This document shows, piece by piece, positions 35,129 through 48,900 of a stretch of 64,000 nt of DNA. The stretch covers positions 6,989,734 through 7,053,733 of the forward strand of contig NC_089738.1 in assembly GCF_035083965.1 (NCBI RefSeq), read 5' to 3'. A program made the position numbers and the translations under genes. Source of the stretch: Branchiostoma lanceolatum (taxonomy: Eukaryota > Chordata > Leptocardii > Amphioxiformes > Branchiostomatidae). Under the pieces are notes generated by a model that saw nothing but the letters and a program-made list of their open reading frames with translations, was not told the origin of the DNA and did no database searches. How positions within the stretch are numbered: position 1 is the stretch's first letter; each line of letters opens with the position of its first letter.

Positions 35129-35719
35129 GTCGCTGTTGGAGTGTATTTGTATGAACACTGTCAGAGTATAAATATGTGTTTTACAAACTCAACAGTTCTC
35201 GCGCGTCAGAATACAAGGTGTGTTTGCATCTGTGCTCACGCAAGTTGTATTCGATCAAAGCTTACTTGATAAACTAGTACAGTGGCCGAGGGAATCTGAA
35301 TTTTAAGAAATACAGCTGTTGGTAAAACTAGTCCAGTGGGAAGTTTAGGTTACTGTACATGTTAGAGGAGGTGCCACATATGAGACTTCTAGACTGAGTA
35401 TGAATATGAGTGATGCATTCGTCAGTAGTAGTAAGGTTCACACGAGTGACGTCACAACTATTTCTGGTTCTACTTATAACAACAAAGCAGGTACATACAC
35501 ATGAAAGCGGAAAATATGCAACTACCTTTAACGTAATCACGATTGATAATCTGAAGAACATTAGATGTAATGATTGATTTATTCATTTTTACATTTGATA
35601 CATTTTCAGATCAGCCTGCCTTATTCGTAAAGACTTATTTCTGTCGAATAAAAGAACTTTCCAAAGCAAATAAAAGCGAGAGTATATTTCAATTTAAAAT
35701 AACATCTAAAGATCCTTCT

Positions 35720-37268
35720 AAGGGTATAGGATAACCATACTGACGTCCCTGTTCAATTCCATCTGGGAAGCAGGAGAAGTCCCACAAGACTTTAAGGATG
35801 AATCCATAGTGCATATCTACAAGAGGAAAGGGGACAAAACATCCTGTGACAATCATCGCGGAATATCGCTCCTGTGCATCGCTGGGAAAATCCTTGCCAG
35901 AGTTATCCTCAACCGGCTCATCACGAACATTGCAGAGACTGTCGTTCCTGAATCCCAGTGTGGGTTTCGAGCTGGAAGGGGCACCAGTGACATGGTTTTC
36001 GCGCTTCGCCAGGTACAGGAGAAATGTCGCGAGCAAAATCAGGAGCTCCACCTGGCCTTTGTGGAATCTTACCAAGGCGTTTGATACCGTGAACCGGGAA
36101 GGCTTGTGGAAGATCTTGCAAAAGTTTGGCTGTCCAGACAAGCTTACAGCACTGATTGCCTCCTTCCACAAAGGCATGCAAGCCAGGGTTCAAGAGAACG
36201 GAGATGCCTCAGATCCCTTTGAAGTGTCCAATGGAGTAAAACAGGGCTGCGTCCTCGCACCTACCTTGTTCTCCATCCTGTTCGCAACAATGCTCCTTGA
36301 TGCCTTCAGCAGCTGTGAAAGAGGGATGTACATCCAGTTCCGCTCTGATGGGAAACTCTTCAACCTGCGAAGACTCCAAGCCAAGACCAAAGTGTTCGAG
36401 GCCATCCTACGCGAGTTCCTCTTTGCAGACGACTGCGCACTGGGCACACACTCCCATGAGGACCTGCAGTACATAATGGATCTCTTTGCAACTGCCTGTG
36501 GACGGTTCGGACTCACGATCAGCCTAGGTAAGACTGAGGCCATGTTCCAGCCCTTACCATCACAGGCTGCTAACGGGCCACCACCTCCTCCCATCGTCAT
36601 CAACAACACAGAAATCAAGACTGTGGGAAAGTTCTGTTACCTGGGTAGCACCATCACGAGCAGTGGATCTCTTGACGCAGAGGTGATGCAGTGCATTGGA
36701 AAAGCAAGTGTAGCCTTTGGTCGACTCACGAAGAAGACTGTGGCACGACCACGGCATCCACCTCTCCACCAAGATTTCTGTGTACAAAGCCGTTGTACTG
36801 AGTGCACTTCTCTACTGCTGCGAGACTTGGACAACCTACCGCCGGCACATCCAACTACTGGAGCAGTTTCATCAGCGATGTCTCCGGAAAATCTGCAGAA
36901 TCAAATGGCAGGACAACCTACAGGTCCTAAAGAAGTGTGGCCTCCCTAGCATTGAATGCTTGATCATCAAGTGCCAGCTAAGATGGACAGGACACATTGT
37001 CCGCATGGAAGACAGCAGAATTCCCAAGATGCTACTATACGGGCAACTAAAAGAAGGGCACCACAACCAGGGCAGACCCCTCAAACTTCAGGAGAAGAAG
37101 GAGAAGAGGAAACAGCGCTCCGCACCAGACTGTTCCTTTCTGTGCAGCATCTGTGGCCGTTCATGTGCGTCACGAATTGGTCTTCATTCCCACATAAGGA
37201 CCCACCTTGGCAAATGACGTGTGAGCCTACTCATCTGCCGTACCGACAGGAGAATCCATCCATCATTA
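35720..37268 (+). mobile_element. Decayed LINE fragment with FADD reverse transcriptase and C2H2 finger
   Basis: Reverse transcriptase text runs across three frames: IYKRKGDKTSCDNHRGISLL (35814+), DLTKAFDTVNREGLW and NGVKQGCVLAPTLFS (about 36070-36270), EFLFADDCALG (about 36412), then YKAVVLSALLYCCETWTTY (36780+). It ends with CSICGRSCASRIGLHSHIRT (37142+), a C2H2-like finger. Frameshifts near 36060 and 36720 make it inactive. 5'-truncated. FADD replaces the usual YADD. It sits where the last exon of gene VI should be. The clade is not assigned. Confidence 0.85.
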
Positions 37269-37434
37269 AATTGTGTTAACAAAGAAATTAAATACGTCCT
37301 TAGAAACATAGCATCTAAGTACAGATTCGCCCATGTATGATTCAGAATCATTATACAGGTGAAATAAGTTCCCTTGTGCTGTCTTCGCTTCCAAGCAATA
37401 AGTTGCATGTTGCACGTTAGTGATTTATAATTAC

Positions 37435-39752
37435 CTGATTGTCCACAGGCACATTTCCCACTTCCAGGACTGGCCATGGCACAACCCCAGTAGTCAGCCT
37501 GGCGACCATCCCAAGTCACCCACCAGGCGTGGGGTGTGCCAGAGTACCAGATCATTGAACCATGGCACTCATACTGGAAATGTACATGTAATGTACGACC
37601 ATGAACATGAACCGTAAGATGTCAAGTTTGAATGGGACATTGTATAATTGTCGTCCATAAAACTTGTCGTCCAACTGCTGGAGTACATACAATTCTAACA
37701 TCATTAGACCTCACGCTAACCTCTGTTATGTCTGACATGTACACAATGCCTACCTTGATTTGTTGTTTGCACAGAGTTGACTGGTCCACCACAGCCCTCG
37801 CTTGTTCCATATGATACTAGTCCAGTATGTCACATCCTTGGAGTAGGTACCTATCTCACCCCCTGGGACATTCACATGTGTCCGTGCCTCATTGTTGTGA
37901 CTAATCAGGGTGATTATAGAAATTGTAATGTAATGCGACTAACGTTCAAACATCAGACCATACTCTTTATTAGACCCCATCTTTCTAGTCTTTTTGAACA
38001 TATCGGCTTAAAACCATACGGGCTTGTTTGTATCGCTTGTGGTCACCATATAGCGGCTCGAAAGGCACCAAAGCTTAATGGTAACGTTTGCATTGCTCCA
38101 AAATCGACAGCACCGACTATGTAGGATCACGAGTTCATTATTTCCATGCTATCCTGTTTCTGAAACAAGTAAAACATGTGTTGCCCCAGTTATCAAAACA
38201 TACAAGAACCACTGTAAAGCTTCTGGTACCGACTGGCTACGCTTCAAGGTGAACATTAAAGGTGAACATTTCTTGTTTGTCAATGCTTGTCAGAAATTTG
38301 GACAATGTCATTTTCATATTCTTCTAGTTAACACCATGTTTACTTCATCTGAAGCGCACTTTGCTTGTGATTATTTTCGCCTAATTGCTAACAATACCGG
38401 CTACGCCATATAACACTCTTTCCCTTGTGCTAACCTGTTCCTCCCTCAACATCACACTGAACAACCATCGGCAGGACCCCACGGTCTGGTCCATCAGGGT
38501 CGATCACGTAGAATGCCTTGAATCCACTTACCTCTACTACTTCAGTGCAGCTGGACAGTATCTCGCATGTATCCGTAAGTAAGAGTAACTTTATCAAACT
38601 CATCCAGGCTATTGCACCACTTGCAGTATCAGCGTTGCCTTACTAGGAGGCGGGAATTTACAATTCCTCAGCCTGATAAAATTCTTATTTACAAAGATCA
38701 TTCAGTGAGTGTACCCAGATTTGTATATTGCACATTAGTTATACGGTAAAGCGTGATTTCAAAATTCTTCGTTAGTATTGGTACCTAGCTTTGCATTTGT
38801 TAGGAACATTTTTACATGTTATATGGCTTACCTCCTGTGCAAGGTATGGGTGTGGTCTCGGTTTTATTCTCCAGGGCTGACAGCCTCTGCTCGAGAACGT
38901 CATTCTGCTGTCTCAGCTCCTGATAGTTACTTTGCAGTTCACCAATCTCGGCATCTATTGAGGAAACACAAGAGTATCTGTCAATTTAGAAAAATTCCAA
39001 GCATGCTCCCCTGTAAATTCAAATAGACTTTGAGAATCCTAGCATACAGTTTGCATACTAAGCATACAACCATCAACCATCAACATGTCCAGTCTAATTC
39101 TGATGAAAAGCGACTCATAGTCTGGGAAACAAGAAATTTGAAATGTAGTAGATGTAACTTTCATTTCATGTTAGACTATGATTGTCGAAAATATTCCATA
39201 CTGGCATCAGGTTCCAAGTCTTCTTCAAACTAGTCATATCGTCTGAATTCACATCAACGTTTAGCAGCGATGTAGTGTTTATTCATCACGATCGTACGTA
39301 CTATACAGAATACGAGTATGAAGAGCTGCTCTGGTGTTATGTACAGGGTATGTAGCGTATTTCTTCCCAATCACTCTAGCATTATTTATCACTGTTCGAT
39401 GTCGAGAGCACTTGAAAGGTGCTGCCAGATGCTTTTAACCGGATTTCTCGATGGAAGGCCTTAATTGACCACTTCTAAGCATTTAGTTGTGGGAATGAGT
39501 TGATGAAAGATGGAGATGGCTATGGTAGGAGATCGTGGTTAACAGTGGCTTTGAAGGCTTACAGGTTGTATACGAGAATGAAACAGTTGTCATCGAGAGA
39601 GTTCCATACATAGTATCCCTTTTTGAAATTTGAGTGTCTGCATCAGTTACCGTACCGTTTGTTCCACAAGGGCAGTCTTGGCCAGGAATCCCATCATGAC
39701 CGTCTCTCCCGGGGATACCAGGTGGGCCCTGGGACGAACAACTGGTACCTGT
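37435..39752 (-). pseudogene. Gene VI: inverted decayed copy of gene III
   Basis: Minus-strand exon relics: collagen about 39752-39653 (a 7-base deletion breaks the frame), coiled coil 38954-38832 (intact, 123 nt as in gene III), first fibrinogen-like exon 38572-38435 (acceptor AG changed to GG; two codons lost), next exon 37916-37754 (acceptor lost; about 5 extra bases shift the frame), then 37573-37435 (intact splice sites; two extra codons in YWGCAMASPGS). The signal-peptide exon and the last exon are absent. Intron 1 is homologous to gene III intron 1 up to about 40530, where a MITE fragment marks the break. With four independent lesions and both ends missing, it is a pseudogene. Confidence 0.85.
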
Positions 39753-40532
39753 GTAAAAATGTGAAAAGTGGTGGTTCTTGTCATACTGCGTTAAAAAGGT
39801 CTCCGATTTTTAATCATTTCACCGACAAAGTATTATGTTCAGGTTCAATATGTTGGGTTCCAGTAGCTACTGCATGCTCGAAGTTGGCAAATGGATTCTT
39901 ATTAACGCGCATTTGAGGTTTTGTCTGTAATCTATCATAATGACAGAACAGGTAACCCTTTGGAACTGGCGATATGATGCTTCCTATCAAAGTCGGTTGA
40001 GGTATGTTTCAGGTTGGAGCTTTCGTCTGTTGTGTTACAAAGAAATCTGTCCTGTATTGTACTGACCATGACTCGTGAATAGGCAAGGTTGGATCAGGTG
40101 TTCAAGCGGAGACGTAACTTCATCCCAAAATAAACAGCCAAGTAAAGGATGCCTTTCACGCTAGTCGGCCCACCTAGCCTTGCATCAAAACAGTACAACT
40201 GTGGCAAACAGTTTTCGTAGATCTGCGGTAAATATGCTTTCATGACATGAGGGCTAACAGAGGCACATTTCTGCTGGTAAAAGGTGCCTAATCGTTAATG
40301 TCAGTTGCGCTGGTTTTTTTGTCCGAATGCCTTTGTTTTTGGTTCATTATGACGCTACAAAGTCTTACAATGCTTGGCAAAGCTTGCAAATTTTCAGTTT
40401 TTTTCCTAAACTATTAGTCGGCAGGTGGTAGGCAATAGTAATGTAGACATTTCCCGATATGTCGGAGTTACAAGAACGGTGTACTTCCATACAATCGGAG
40501 TCCATAGCATGTATGTTGCATCTACCCAAACC

Positions 40533-40556
40533 CTAATCTCCAAGCAGATCTATAGG
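40533..40556. repeat. MITE end fragment at the duplication breakpoint
   Basis: TAATCTCCAAGCAGATCTA matches the terminal repeat of the palindromic MITE at 45729. It lies exactly where similarity between gene VI intron 1 and gene III intron 1 ends. Confidence 0.65.
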
Positions 40557-40561
40557 TTGCA

Positions 40562-40708
40562 TAAAGAGCCTTCTTCAACACTACCATTAGTATCCCCACA
40601 CCTGAGCTGGGTGACTGGCAGGTCATCCTTGTGTGACAGGAACCCAGAATCCTCACGCCATGTGCTATCATTGGCATCACAGTTGCATCTGCCAGTTGTA
40701 CCAGAGCA
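40562..40708 (-). pseudogene. Orphan last-exon fragment of the fibrinogen-like family
   Basis: The minus strand reads CNCDANDSTWREDSGFLS then DLPVTQLRCGDTNG. It is cut before GYHTLGKLICYP and has lost its splice acceptor. It includes the TTG insert seen in gene I (CSGTTGRCNC). It stands upstream of the gene VI relics in the wrong order, so it is a rearranged remnant of another copy. Confidence 0.8.
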
Positions 40709-42900
40709 TAAATATTACATTGATTGACCAATTGATTCAATAGAACATTTCAGTCAAGTAGCACATTTCTGTGACAGAGTAACAAAAACACACTGAACTC
40801 AGAAAGGTATACTGGTAATACTGTAAGTAATACAGAGAATACATTTAAAATGGTTTGATTGCCGCTAGCCTAAAAGTGTACCATACCTGTACATGTACAA
40901 CAGGCTCTGCGGGAAGCGTAGAGAAGCTACACATGGAAAGTTCGTTGTAAATTTAGGCAACATAAGCAGGAACCAAAAATATACAAGGAAGGTATTGCCT
41001 GTTTTACTTTTAAAAATGTTTTACTTTAACAATTGTAGTCAATGTAATCATCATGTCATGTGTGGAAGATGGTTAGTGCTGCTTTCAATTATAATAATCC
41101 ATTTGATTGTCTTCCAGAGCACAAGGGTAACTAAATGTAACTAAGATCTGAAAAGACGTGTTTGCGGATAAATCGCTACAAAAGAGATTAAAAATGTCTG
41201 CATATTTTTTTAACCAGAAGAATGTGTGGGCGCCACTACTGATCTCCAATGCTGTACATGCAGCATTCTTTGCTGGAATCATGAGCCAATCTCTCAGCCA
41301 ACAGTTTCCTGGCTTTATCCCTTTGTGATTGACCACTGTAGGTTGTGTTATTCTTTTTCAAGCTCTTAAACAAAATTGGCCCTTGTAGTTTAATAAAAGC
41401 TGTTACACTCAAAAATCATGATCATAGTATATCCAGAACAGAAGATATCAAAACTGGAAGTTCCGCCGCATCAGAAAGTTGCATGCTAGGGGGCTAAAAA
41501 TCTAATCATTTCCAGGTCTCATCAAGACCTACTCATATATTAAATATCAGGACAATCACTCAGGCATGCTTGATTTATGGTGTTCAAAAACAGACACACC
41601 ACACACGCGCATGCGCCAAAACATAACCTTCTCGGCGAAGGTAACTACAGTAAAATGGTTCAGATGACAAAGTTACCCCTGTGCACTGAGGAGGTGACTA
41701 TTGAGAAACCAAAAATCTTATTAGTAGTTCAAACGGAATTTTAATTGACAAAGAAGTGTATTCTGCATATTTTGCTGTCTTGGAAATACAATTTACATCA
41801 TATGGATCATATTCAATTCATAAAGTCCTACAAATGCAATTTTGATCACTAACAACGGTCTCCATTGGTGGAATGGGAGCCTCTGAAGTCTGTTAAGCTT
41901 TAAAAGTTGGATGTATCCAGTACAGCATTTATGGATCTAGGGATCAGTTAGGCGTGTTTTTTTTATCAAAAGGCGGATTGTAAGCAAGCACATTTTGTCT
42001 TCTACACAATAATTATATCAAACATGTGTGTGTAGGTGTTGATCTTTGACCGTTAAAGTAGATCTCTCGGTCAGTTTTTGTTTTTAATCCTGTGGCCTAA
42101 TTTTACTACCTACGCACAAAGATACAACTTTATAAATCCGTGAATAGTCTGGTAACCATACCGACCGGAGTTCATTGGAGCCTCTATTTTTTGGACGCTC
42201 AAGAATAAGAACACCCTCATTGAAACATCTTTAGCCGCAAGTCTACAAGTTTGTCTTTATAACTTGATTACCGGGTTACTGAAAAATAAAAGAATTTACC
42301 CTTCCTACAAGTAAAAATGCATCTATTAAGCACTATGTCATTCAAATTTTGGGCAAGTGACAAGTTGGTTCGGGCAAGTAGATTAAAATAAAACACTTAT
42401 CCAACGACCAGTATAACTCTGAAATAGATTAGCGTCTTGTGCACCTCAAGGAAAGGCGAAGATCTCGCTTTCTGAGAGCCAACTTCTCTGTTACTCCTGT
42501 TATTTACTACAGAGATGAGTTATCAGTAGTGCTTATCTAGTGCCCTGATGATGCCTATGTTTGTGGATCAAAGGTTCGCTGGTACTATATATGCACACAT
42601 TGTTGTTTATCTCCGACTACGCAAATTCGGTCTATCGGTCAGTTTCTTTAGCATTGCTCAGCAAGAATACGAGATTGCGCTGGATGTCGAAAAACTGCCA
42701 AGGGAAATCTTGTCCCCTTAGATACAAATGAACTAGCCTTGAATAATAAGCTCATGATTTATGGAATTCATACCACCATCTCCCTCTCAATTCCCCTGTC
42801 ATTGGCTATTGATCACCTGACAAGGGGTTGAAGACAGCCTTCTCTCTTCTGCCCTTTGATCTAACAACATGTTGACCTGAAATAATAAGATCTGCAGAAT
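40709..42900. other. Region between gene VI and the P450
   Basis: AT-rich, with no supported exon. Positions 41400-41640 belong to the dispersed TATCTTCGCCGAG-type repeat. No promoter motif can be assigned; a TATATA-like stretch near 42585 is 370 bp before the P450 start codon. Confidence 0.4.
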
Positions 42901-42959
42901 CGGCAGAGTTGGACCTCCTGAAGACTAGCCAAAAACCTCGACCCCAGCATATCAGCACC

Positions 42960-45900
42960 ATGTCTGTTTTGAGGCTGATTGCCACAGTGATTCGTGACTA
43001 CACTAACTTTACCACAGTTTTCCTGGCTGTGTTTGTGTTTTTGCTGACCTACAAGCTGTTTAGGAGGCCGAGTAACCTACCGCCTGGACCCCGCCCGTGG
43101 CCTCTCATCGGAAACCTCTTTACCCTGCATCAGGTAAGTTTACATATTCCTTAATTATCTGTAACCTTCGAGGGCTATGTTTTTGGGCGTGTGTGTCTAT
43201 CTGTGTGTCCGTCTGTGAACACGATAACTCGAGAAAGCCTGGGTGGATTGTCTTGATATTTGACATGCGGGTAGGTTTACGGTACTATAGAGTGGGACTG
43301 TCGGTTTTCATATCTTGTTATCATTATCAACATGTCTCAGTCACCTTTCTGTGCTACCTTTACACCTGAAAAGACAAAAAAAAGGTTCTTAGGACTTAAA
43401 ATATATGCAGAGCAAGGTGTTTTGTAAATACAATACCACAGAGTGTTTAAAGTTTGCAAATCTATAATACAATTAACGTTGATATAACGTTGGGCAACCT
43501 AAATTCGGGCTTTTTCCGATAATGGTTGACTGAAATCAATCTAGCAGAACAATAAACCATCCTTTTTTTCTATTATTCAGTCAGTATCATGTACTATCTT
43601 TGCACTAATCATATATATGGTAGATTTTGTCTCTAGTCGTGCTGACACCATAATATTTCAACTTGAAACTACCGTCCGCCGCAAGCACAATTACGGTGCT
43701 GTCGGACAGGGGGGCACATTAATTCGGGAGAGAAGATTCGTCTTGAATATCTTACCGCTAATCACATTTTATACAGCAGCTATTCGTTCCATCCTTGGCT
43801 TGAGGAGAGTGCTATGGATATAGACGTGTCCAAGTAAAAGAAATACACGAAAAAACGGCCGTACCGCACACATCAGGCCTACGGGAACAACCCGTGTGTT
43901 GAGTCGGTAGTTATAGAACGTCAAAGTCGACATTCACCGTCATGGCAACGTGTACATTATTCATGGCAAGTTAGCCGGATGTCGTAGCATTGATAATACT
44001 ACTATGTCCATGCATGCCTTGTTGTGTTAGGAGCAAACTTTGAGGAAAATATCGTCCTCAGTCCACAATCACACGCAACATTTAGACAAAAACGTGTTCC
44101 TCACAAACCTTTGTCGTCTGCTTGACAACAGGATTCTGGGTAATGATATGGCGGCGGGAAAATACACGTGCCGTAGGTTGTAGCAACAAAGAGGGGTTTT
44201 GATGATTGATCACACTTAGAGTCCAATTGCAGGTCAGCAATTTTAAGAAAATAAGTTTGTCTTGTAAATGATTGTGTTTAGCAGTAAGAGGATGTGACAT
44301 TTGTCTTATAAACCAGCCGACAACGATGTAGTGTGAGTCTCCCACGAAGCCCTCAGACTGTTCCAATAAGGGACGAAGAGTTTTTGTCCTCGTCGCCTTC
44401 TAATGCATGCTTATCGAAGCTTTTCAGACAGTGTTCTGAATACGTTAGTCTGTCAAGTTTGCATTTCTAGCGGTATTACTGATGTTGCATCTAGCACATA
44501 TCCCTAAATACCCCGTTTTCGAAAAATCCCGAATTTAAGTACCCCACGAATTTATGTTACCCAACGTTAACATGATAACTGAACCCCGTACTTACTAACT
44601 CTTTGTCACATTGTGCAAATTCCAAATAGAGTTTCAATTTTTGGGGGGCTTACTTGAATCTGTAAGATTTGCCTTGAAGTTGATTTTTTTTCACTTGCTT
44701 CCAGTTCAAGGACGCTGCACACGTACAGTTAACAGAGTTGAGCAAGAAGTATGGCAACATCTTCACTATCTACTATGGGCCCAAACGAGTCGTGGTTCTC
44801 AACGGCTTCGACACCATCAAAGAGGCTCTAGTCAAAAAGGGCGAGGACTTTTCTGACCGACCAAGGACCGCTACTCCCATGGGTACCTTCAAACTATTGT
44901 TCTTGCATACTGTCATTTTGCGGGGACTTAATTTTTCAGTAGGAGAGGAAATGGTGGGTCTTTTAAGTTCGCAGTTGGAACAGTACACTTTACAGATTGG
45001 AAACGCGTATTTGCGGTGTCATGATTTTGCAGTTGAGACGATCGTGCTAGTGCAATTTAACTCTTTTTTGACACCATACACTTTGACAATCTGGGAATTG
45101 GACACCCAAGGATAGCAATTTTTGGGCACATAAACTGAATGTTTTTTCATCAAAATATCATATTGATGACCATTGAATTTGAAAGTATGCCCGTTTGTCA
45201 GGAAATCACAATACAAGTCCTTTGATACCCTTATCTTCTTCAATTAGTAAATAAAGCATCAGCAAGGTAGCTCTATTAATTATATTTCATCCATACTACA
45301 GTATGGATGTAATAGATTGTTTTCTCTCATGTTTCTTCTTCTTCTTCTCCCGTCAAATCTTCAAATCGATTCATCATGAAATTTTTTTGGGGACTTGGGA
45401 GGGAGAATTGGCTGTTTTCCTCATGGTGTTGAAGTTATGATTAATTGAGAAGGTTCGAAATTTACGCCTGCATTTACAAACCTTTTCTTGTGGTGTGTCT
45501 ATTATAAATGCAATGCTCTATATTCCTCTCTGTGTACATTTATAGCAATGCCTTGTTTTCTTGTTTTCGCTAACACCAAGAGTACACTCATCTTCCTACA
45601 AGTGATATTGTATCTTTTTGTTAGCAATATTTCTGTAATCATGGTACTACTGATATGTGTTAGTGTAACAGTACTAAATACACATCAGACATTTGCAGTG
45701 TGTCCACCAGAAATTTGTGAAACTTTTGTAATCTCCAAGCAGATCTACACGGGGCGCCGAAGATCGTATATGCTAGCCAGAAAAGCTCCAGTCAGCCAGA
45801 TAAGCTCCAGTTCGCCCCGTAGGCTGACTGGAGCGTATATGGCTGACTGGAGCTACTCTGGCTAGCATATACGATTTTCGGCGCCCCGTGTAAATCTGCT

Positions 45901-48900
45901 TGGAGATTAAAACTTTTGCACAACTTGAGTTGGTTCCTAAGAACTGTCCACTGCGTATTGCAAAATTTTCTGGACTTATCAGATTGCGGAAATTCTGCAG
46001 AGGAAATGTGTACGCGGGGAGGGAAATGGATGAAATATGTTGTATTTGCTCTCGCAAATGCTCTCGCAAATATTGCTTGTCTAGTTTTGTTGTTGTTGTC
46101 ATATCTGCGTGGTGTTCTGCCCTATCCATGCTCATATCTTTGTTTGCATTGCCCAGATCTCGCAACAATATATAATCCTTTAACTGTCCTTATCTAATTT
46201 GAAGGGATCAGGAAACACGACTCTCTCATGGCCTTTTGACCTTTACCAGCTTTTGACCCGTGATAGCCAGCAGGATAATTACTAGTATTTGTAATAGATT
46301 GCTGACTTAATTCTGGAGAGAGCTGTTTTGGGGCCTTCTAAACTCCCATCAGGTTTAAGACATGAACAAGAGTGTTGTTTTTTTGTAAAACACAGGCGAC
46401 GTGAGGATTAATATGAAAGGAATAAGCATACATAATAAATCTATGAGCCCAGCAAGAAGCTGGCTTAGGCTGACTAAATCGCGCTCCTAGTGACCGACCC
46501 GACGGATACCGCCCCCAAGTGGGGTCATTAACCTTGCCCGAGAGCTTGTGTAAGCACAGGCCAGAAGCTGGCTGGACTGCTGGTATAGATAGCGTTAAAG
46601 GTGTCCTAAGCGATTTCAGGGGGTAAAACTTGAAATATTCTGGGGAAAGCAATTCTGTTCGGTGAAATTTACATTTGCATCATTATTTCATACTTTGGGC
46701 GTTTAAAAAGGGCACAGAAACAAGCCGCAAAAGGAGTATTTCATTTATTGGTACCACCCACAAATGAGCCCAGAATCCAGCTGTAACCGTTTTCTGTCGA
46801 GAGACTCAACAAGAAGGTTGCACAAGCAACCCTGGCTCTTTTTTGGGCCATCCAAATGTGAACATAGTTCTCACAATTCTGTCTCACACGCATATACCTG
46901 ACTCAAACAATGAGTATAGTAGACTGCAAGCCGGGTATGCAACCACACAACAGCGACCGTAATCCCGCTTTTCTCAGAAGTAATACTTTGTAGTTGGGTT
47001 GATTTTCAGTGAAAATGAGTTAACGTTTGGTTGCTGAGAAATACGTATTAATTGTAGTCTTATTTCATTGGCTCAAACGTTATAACGGTAGCTGGTTTTC
47101 TTACTAGCGGCGTATTTTCTTAGTCACAAAGCATCCTGGGCTACATGAAGGCAGCTATAACGGCAGGTCTCCCATCTCTGGACGTAAATGTATGAGTTTG
47201 AAATCACATTGCACCAGTGTCGGTTGTCTGAAAAGTGTTGCGTTTTGACAAATGATAAATGAGAGTAGCGGTGTTTGGGGATTTCTCGTGTAAAGTTGAT
47301 TTTACATCGTCCATGCACGATTCACGCCATTGATCTCAGTCGGTAAAAGCAGGAAAATGTTGTTTTGAATATAACGTTTCAAATTGGTCCGTTCTCAGGC
47401 CAAAACAATTTTATCTACTGATTCTCGGATATTTTTAGAAGAAAATTGGAGCGACAGGGCGAAAAAAAAATTAAAATAAAATCTTTTGCAAATAGTCTTG
47501 AGTGAAGATAAGGGTTTACATGACATAAAGAATAAGAGGATTATTCAAGCTTCAGCTTTGTATGGCTCATTTTATGCAATTCACAACTTTCTTTGATCTA
47601 GTACTATAGAATTTGAGTAACAAAATTGAGTTTTGCCACGAAATATGTGGATTGGTATTGAGAAATAGTTGTAATAAATGAAGAATTATTATTATAACTT
47701 ATGATAAAATATGACCATACTTTATTGGTATGTCCGGGCCTTTATAATCTATTCTGGTGGCTATTGGGTCTCTACAACTGAACAAACAGTAAAATTGTAC
47801 ATGTGAATGGGAATAGCAACGCATTTGTTTTCAAAATGGGGAAACAGGAGAGGCTATTCCGAGAAACCCCCAAAAATGGCGTGGCCTAATTAGGGTACCG
47901 TTACTTCGGCATACGAATAATTCTGTCTCTATTTGATTTGTTCGGAAGATATTAAGTAAACAGAAGGACGAATATCGCTTCAACTAACAACAACTTCCCT
48001 CTAGTAAAGAATTTTTGACCGTATTAAGTTTCCGCCAATGTGGGGCGCGCTGTGACTTTGACCCTCATTCCACTAGGACGGCGCTCTCGTCGCGCTCTTT
48101 CTGCGACCACAAATTGGTCAAAGGAAACATAAAGCGCCGAAAGGGCGCCAACGTCACCCTGGGATCGCGAAGGGAGCACAAAGGGAGCGCGCAGAGAGCG
48201 TCCTGGTCGCTATCCCCCTTGCGACTGTTTAGTTTTGAACCGGTTCAAAACCGTCACGGCGAGAGGGCCGATAACGGCGATCCAACAATATATATCAATG
48301 AACGCAGTAAGACGCCAAGAGAGCGCCCAATGGTCGCAGCTAGCGGCCGCTCGACACCGGTCAGCCCCGGACAGCAGGAGTATGCGTTGTACAGACTAGC
48401 CATTGTGTGTGGTCAAATTTTCTGAAAGGCACCGTCGGTTACCTGTACATGTGACCACTGCTTCTTCTTAAATTACGGTGTTCCATGTGAAACATCGTAC
48501 ACAAAAAAAAAGTCCGTTCTTAAGATTATTCAACAAGGGGGCCTGCCGTGGTCGCAGCCAGGTTAGTAATAAGCTTATGGTCTCATTCATGAGTTTTTTC
48601 GCCCCATAGGCTTACATGTTATAATACGTGTTTTACATGAGCGCGTTCGTAATGAAGATATTGAAAATGTGCCAATGTTTTTCAATCCATGTTGAGAACA
48701 TTTACTCTGGATTATGTACAAAAATTGACAACATATTCACGACATACAATCTCTTTTTATAGCAATTACAAACTGCACTTGGCTACACCCCCCAAAAGCC
48801 ACTTTCCAGCTGCAAGCGCATGACCGCATTACACACGACGCCCGGGCTGTGTACCTCCGACCTCGCGGCGGCTGCCGAACTTTGCCTGCTAATTTCTTCA

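Noticed and set aside
35689..36193. Minus-strand frames of 90-162 codons
   Set aside because: They are antisense to the reverse transcriptase of the decayed LINE.
37435..39752. Gene VI as a working gene
   Set aside because: Two splice acceptors are lost, two exons have frameshifting indels, and the first and last exons are missing.
45488..45865. 125-codon frame with hydrophobic stretches in P450 intron 2
   Set aside because: It runs into the palindromic MITE, has no recognisable domain and is not needed for a complete P450.
48015..48425. 136-codon frame in a CpG-rich segment
   Set aside because: Arg/Ser-rich translation of a repeat-like region; parts recur elsewhere in the window.
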